Below the pieces are notes generated by a model. That model ran no database searches. It was not told where the DNA came from and saw nothing but the letters and a program-made list of their open reading frames with translations. A program made the position numbers and the translations under genes. Positions 6,608 to 8,626 of a stretch of 8,626 bases of DNA are shown here, piece by piece. Origin of the DNA: Verrucomicrobiales bacterium (lineage in GTDB: Bacteria; Verrucomicrobiota; Verrucomicrobiia; Limisphaerales; Palsa-1400); the NCBI GenBank assembly GCA_028293405.1, contig JAQGOW010000161.1:1-8626 (forward strand), written 5' to 3'. Position 1 is the stretch's first letter; the number at the start of each line of letters is the position of its first letter.

Positions 6608-8626
6608 TTGAAAATGCCATGGTTGTTTGGTCCGGGAGATTCGCCGGGGATTGTTTGCGTCCAAAGACGTCGCGAATGTGGCTCTCCAGTTTGCCCACGA
6701 TCACGTCCCACCCATTTTGCTCAGCCATCTCGAGTCCGCCTTCCACATTGAAATCGTGGCGCTCCTGGACCGCTTGACGGCAAAGCTCGATAAATTCGTC
6801 ATGCGCAGTGGCGACTTTGACGACTTTACTAAAATTCGTAACCACATCGGGCACGGGCGTCGAAACGATCGGCCGGCCGGTGGCCATGTATTCCAAAGCT
6901 TTCGTCGGATTGATGAACTCCGTCGCTTCATTCATCGCGAACGGCATCAAACAAACGTTGAACGCTTTGGTATAGTCCGGCAGTTGCGCGTATTCGCGAC
7001 GTCCAAGCCAGTAAAGATTCCCGCGCACTGGCAGTGAATTTGGATCGACCTTCACCACTGGCCCGATCATCACCACGCTCCAATGCGGATTGGCCTCGGC
7101 GAGTTTGGCGATGAGTTCGTAATCGAGACGCTCATCAATCACGCCGAAATAACCGAGGACCGGCCGCTGCACGAAATCCAAGTCATTTGGGACCTGGGTA
7201 GCCAAGTCCCGCGCTTTGCTGAAGTGCGCCACCTCCACGCCGCAGCCGTAGAAATGGGCGTTGGAATTGTGCCGCGACTTGGATTGCAACATTTTGTAGC
7301 CGCCGGTGAACACCACGTCCGCGTGGTTTAACAAAAACTTCTCGCGCGTTCGCAGCTCGGGCGGTGCGAACTTGAATTGGGACAGCTCATCCATGCAGTC
7401 ATAAACAACGGCGCTTGCGTGAATGTTTCCAATGAAGCAGGGAGCTGCCATCGGGTCGTAAAACCAATGCACCGCATTCGTGAAACAGTTGCTGAGTTCG
7501 TGATGATTCGCTTCATTGAACAAACGCAAACGCTCATGATCGACCCACGCACCGTCCGCAAAACGTGACGCCGGAAAGAACGTCTGCATGACCAGAACGT
7601 TCGGATAGTCCTCGACGGTGTGAATTTCTGCGCGCGGGATAAATTCCTGGTCGAGCACCGTCGGCCCTTCGACAAACAACACCCTGTGATTTTTGGACAA
7701 CCGCGACAGGAACTGTTGTGGCCGTTGCCAAACACCGTCCCAGCGCATGTGGCAATGCACCACGATGGGAAAATCCATTCGATTGAGCAAATTGACACTC
7801 GAACCCGCCGCCGTCCTCGTTCCCGCTTTGCGATGCTTGCCTTCGATCGGCCGCCGTGCGGCGTCACGTTTGATTTCTCCTACCCCTTCATTACCTCTCG
7901 CCATAAGATTTTTGTACTGTTGAGTCAGCCCGGTCGCGTGACGGGTCAGTTCCTCGTTGGGCTCCCGTTGCAATCGATACATGCCGACGTTGTGAATTCT
8001 TCCAATCTGGTGAAGCATCGCGCCGTCCCAATCGACGTGATCGACGAGCGGCCACCAGGTATAGCCGATGATGGGAATGCCCTCTGAACGCAGCCGTCGC
8101 ACGTCGCAGACGGTTTCATCCAGCCATTGCAGACGCTCGGGATCATCGCCGTAATAGCTCGTTTCCGTGAGCATCAGCGGAATGTGATAACGTTCCCAAT
8201 AATCGCGAACTGTTGTGTAAAGACCCGACAGCTTAGTCGGGATGCGTTGACGAAAGTGATTGCTGGAGCAGGGGTAGAGTTCGGTTTCCGAATGAGAATA
8301 ATAATCCAACCCGAGCACATCCACCGAAACCGGGTTCTGCATAAACCAGCGCAGATCGAATTGCGATAAGCCGTGCTTTTGCAGCCAGTTCCACAATTCG
8401 TGCTCTTGATCGATGCGACCGGTAATGAGGTCCAGCACGACGTGACGTCGATGCAGCCGCAATTTCAAATCTTCGTGCAACTGCCGCAACAACTCAGGCC
8501 TCGCAACCTCCGACGCCTTCTCTTCAATAGTCGGATGTTCAAGCGCGTCGCACACAACGATTTCGGTTTGTGGCGACAACCGTCGCAGGACGCGAATGGA
8601 ACGGCTTAACGCTTGAGAGACGCGGG
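6600..8626 (-). CDS. GH1-like glycosidase / GT4-like glycosyltransferase fusion (5'-truncated by window edge)
   Basis: The frame stays open to the right edge; the TTG at 8577-8579 is not the real start because similar codons precede it. Residue numbers here count from that TTG. Residues about 1-205 resemble the C-terminal part of a GH1 barrel: VDVLGLDYYSH (like GLNYY), LMLTETS with candidate nucleophile Glu139 (GH1: ITENG), and EGIPIIGYTWWPLVDHVDWDGAM (like GYxxWSLLDNFEW). The acid/base NEP motif would lie outside the window. A charged linker (about 225-265) leads to a complete GT-B glycosyltransferase: FPIVVHCHMRWDGVWQRPQQFLSRL, VVYDCMDELSQF, LGYFGVIDERLDYELI, then INPTKALEYMATGRPIVSTPVPDV, the GT4-like donor-site region. 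No signal peptide or membrane segment is visible. It is the first gene of the glf cluster visible here and overlaps glf, so it probably uses UDP-Galf or works on the same glycan. The donor and acceptor are not known, and the GH1-like part may not be hydrolytic. Confidence 0.87.
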   Translation of the reverse strand, partial: RVSQALSRSIRVLRRLSPQTEIVVCDALEHPTIEEKASEVARPELLRQLHEDLKLRLHRRHVVLDLITGRIDQEHELWNWLQKHGLSQFDLRWFMQNPVSVDVLGLDYYSHSETELYPCSSNHFRQRIPTKLSGLYTTVRDYWERYHIPLMLTETSYYGDDPERLQWLDETVCDVRRLRSEGIPIIGYTWWPLVDHVDWDGAMLHQIGRIHNVGMYRLQREPNEELTRHATGLTQQYKNLMARGNEGVGEIKRDAARRPIEGKHRKAGTRTAAGSSVNLLNRMDFPIVVHCHMRWDGVWQRPQQFLSRLSKNHRVLFVEGPTVLDQEFIPRAEIHTVEDYPNVLVMQTFFPASRFADGAWVDHERLRLFNEANHHELSNCFTNAVHWFYDPMAAPCFIGNIHASAVVYDCMDELSQFKFAPPELRTREKFLLNHADVVFTGGYKMLQSKSRHNSNAHFYGCGVEVAHFSKARDLATQVPNDLDFVQRPVLGYFGVIDERLDYELIAKLAEANPHWSVVMIGPVVKVDPNSLPVRGNLYWLGRREYAQLPDYTKAFNVCLMPFAMNEATEFINPTKALEYMATGRPIVSTPVPDVVTNFSKVVKVATAHDEFIELCRQAVQERHDFNVEGGLEMAEQNGWDVIVGKLESHIRDVFGRKQSPANLPDQTTMAFSNV

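Noticed and set aside
6608..6664. Longer glf start at the ATG 6662-6664
   Set aside because: It adds 19 residues unlike the family and lies within the glycosyltransferase gene; the ATG at 6605-6607 gives the normal family N-terminus.

Overview
The window appears to be chromosomal DNA of a moderately GC-rich, environmental Gram-negative-type bacterium. The gene mix (exported PRC-barrel/BON protein, YflT-like stress protein, GH51 arabinofuranosidase, UDP-galactopyranose mutase) would suit Verrucomicrobiota or a similar soil lineage. That placement is an impression from gene content, not a measurement. I see no mobile element, CRISPR array, tRNA or rRNA.

Left half, + strand. The window opens inside a NarL/FixJ-type response regulator; its phospho-acceptor Asp is visible, but roughly the first 50 residues lie outside. 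It ends at a strong intrinsic terminator. After a 160-base leader, which holds a possible promoter and a striking 11-base direct repeat, comes a large exported protein with two PRC-barrel domains, a long Ser/Gln/Gly-rich low-complexity region and a C-terminal BON domain. It too ends at a strong hairpin terminator. Next is a small YflT-like general-stress-type gene with a very good Shine-Dalgarno sequence.

Right half, - strand, convergent with the left. Reading leftward from the right edge there is a three-gene carbohydrate cluster. First is a gene, cut by the window edge, that fuses the C-terminal part of a GH1-like glycosidase domain to a complete GT-B (GT4-like) glycosyltransferase. Second is glf (UDP-galactopyranose mutase), whose start overlaps the stop of the fusion gene by 8 bases and which carries an unusual Asn-Gly-rich tail. 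Third is a GH51 alpha-L-arabinofuranosidase.

How they may work together. Glf makes UDP-galactofuranose, the coupled glycosyltransferase could use that donor or extend the same glycan, and the GH51 enzyme could hydrolyse furanosides such as arabinofuranose or the configurationally similar beta-D-galactofuranose. This suggests a unit for making and trimming a furanose-containing glycan; the coupling is inferred from gene order only. The + strand genes look like an envelope or stress group. The most notable items are the glycosidase-glycosyltransferase fusion next to glf and GH51, the recurring E-P/A/S-A-G-A peptide motif in the PRC/BON protein, and the direct repeat in its leader.
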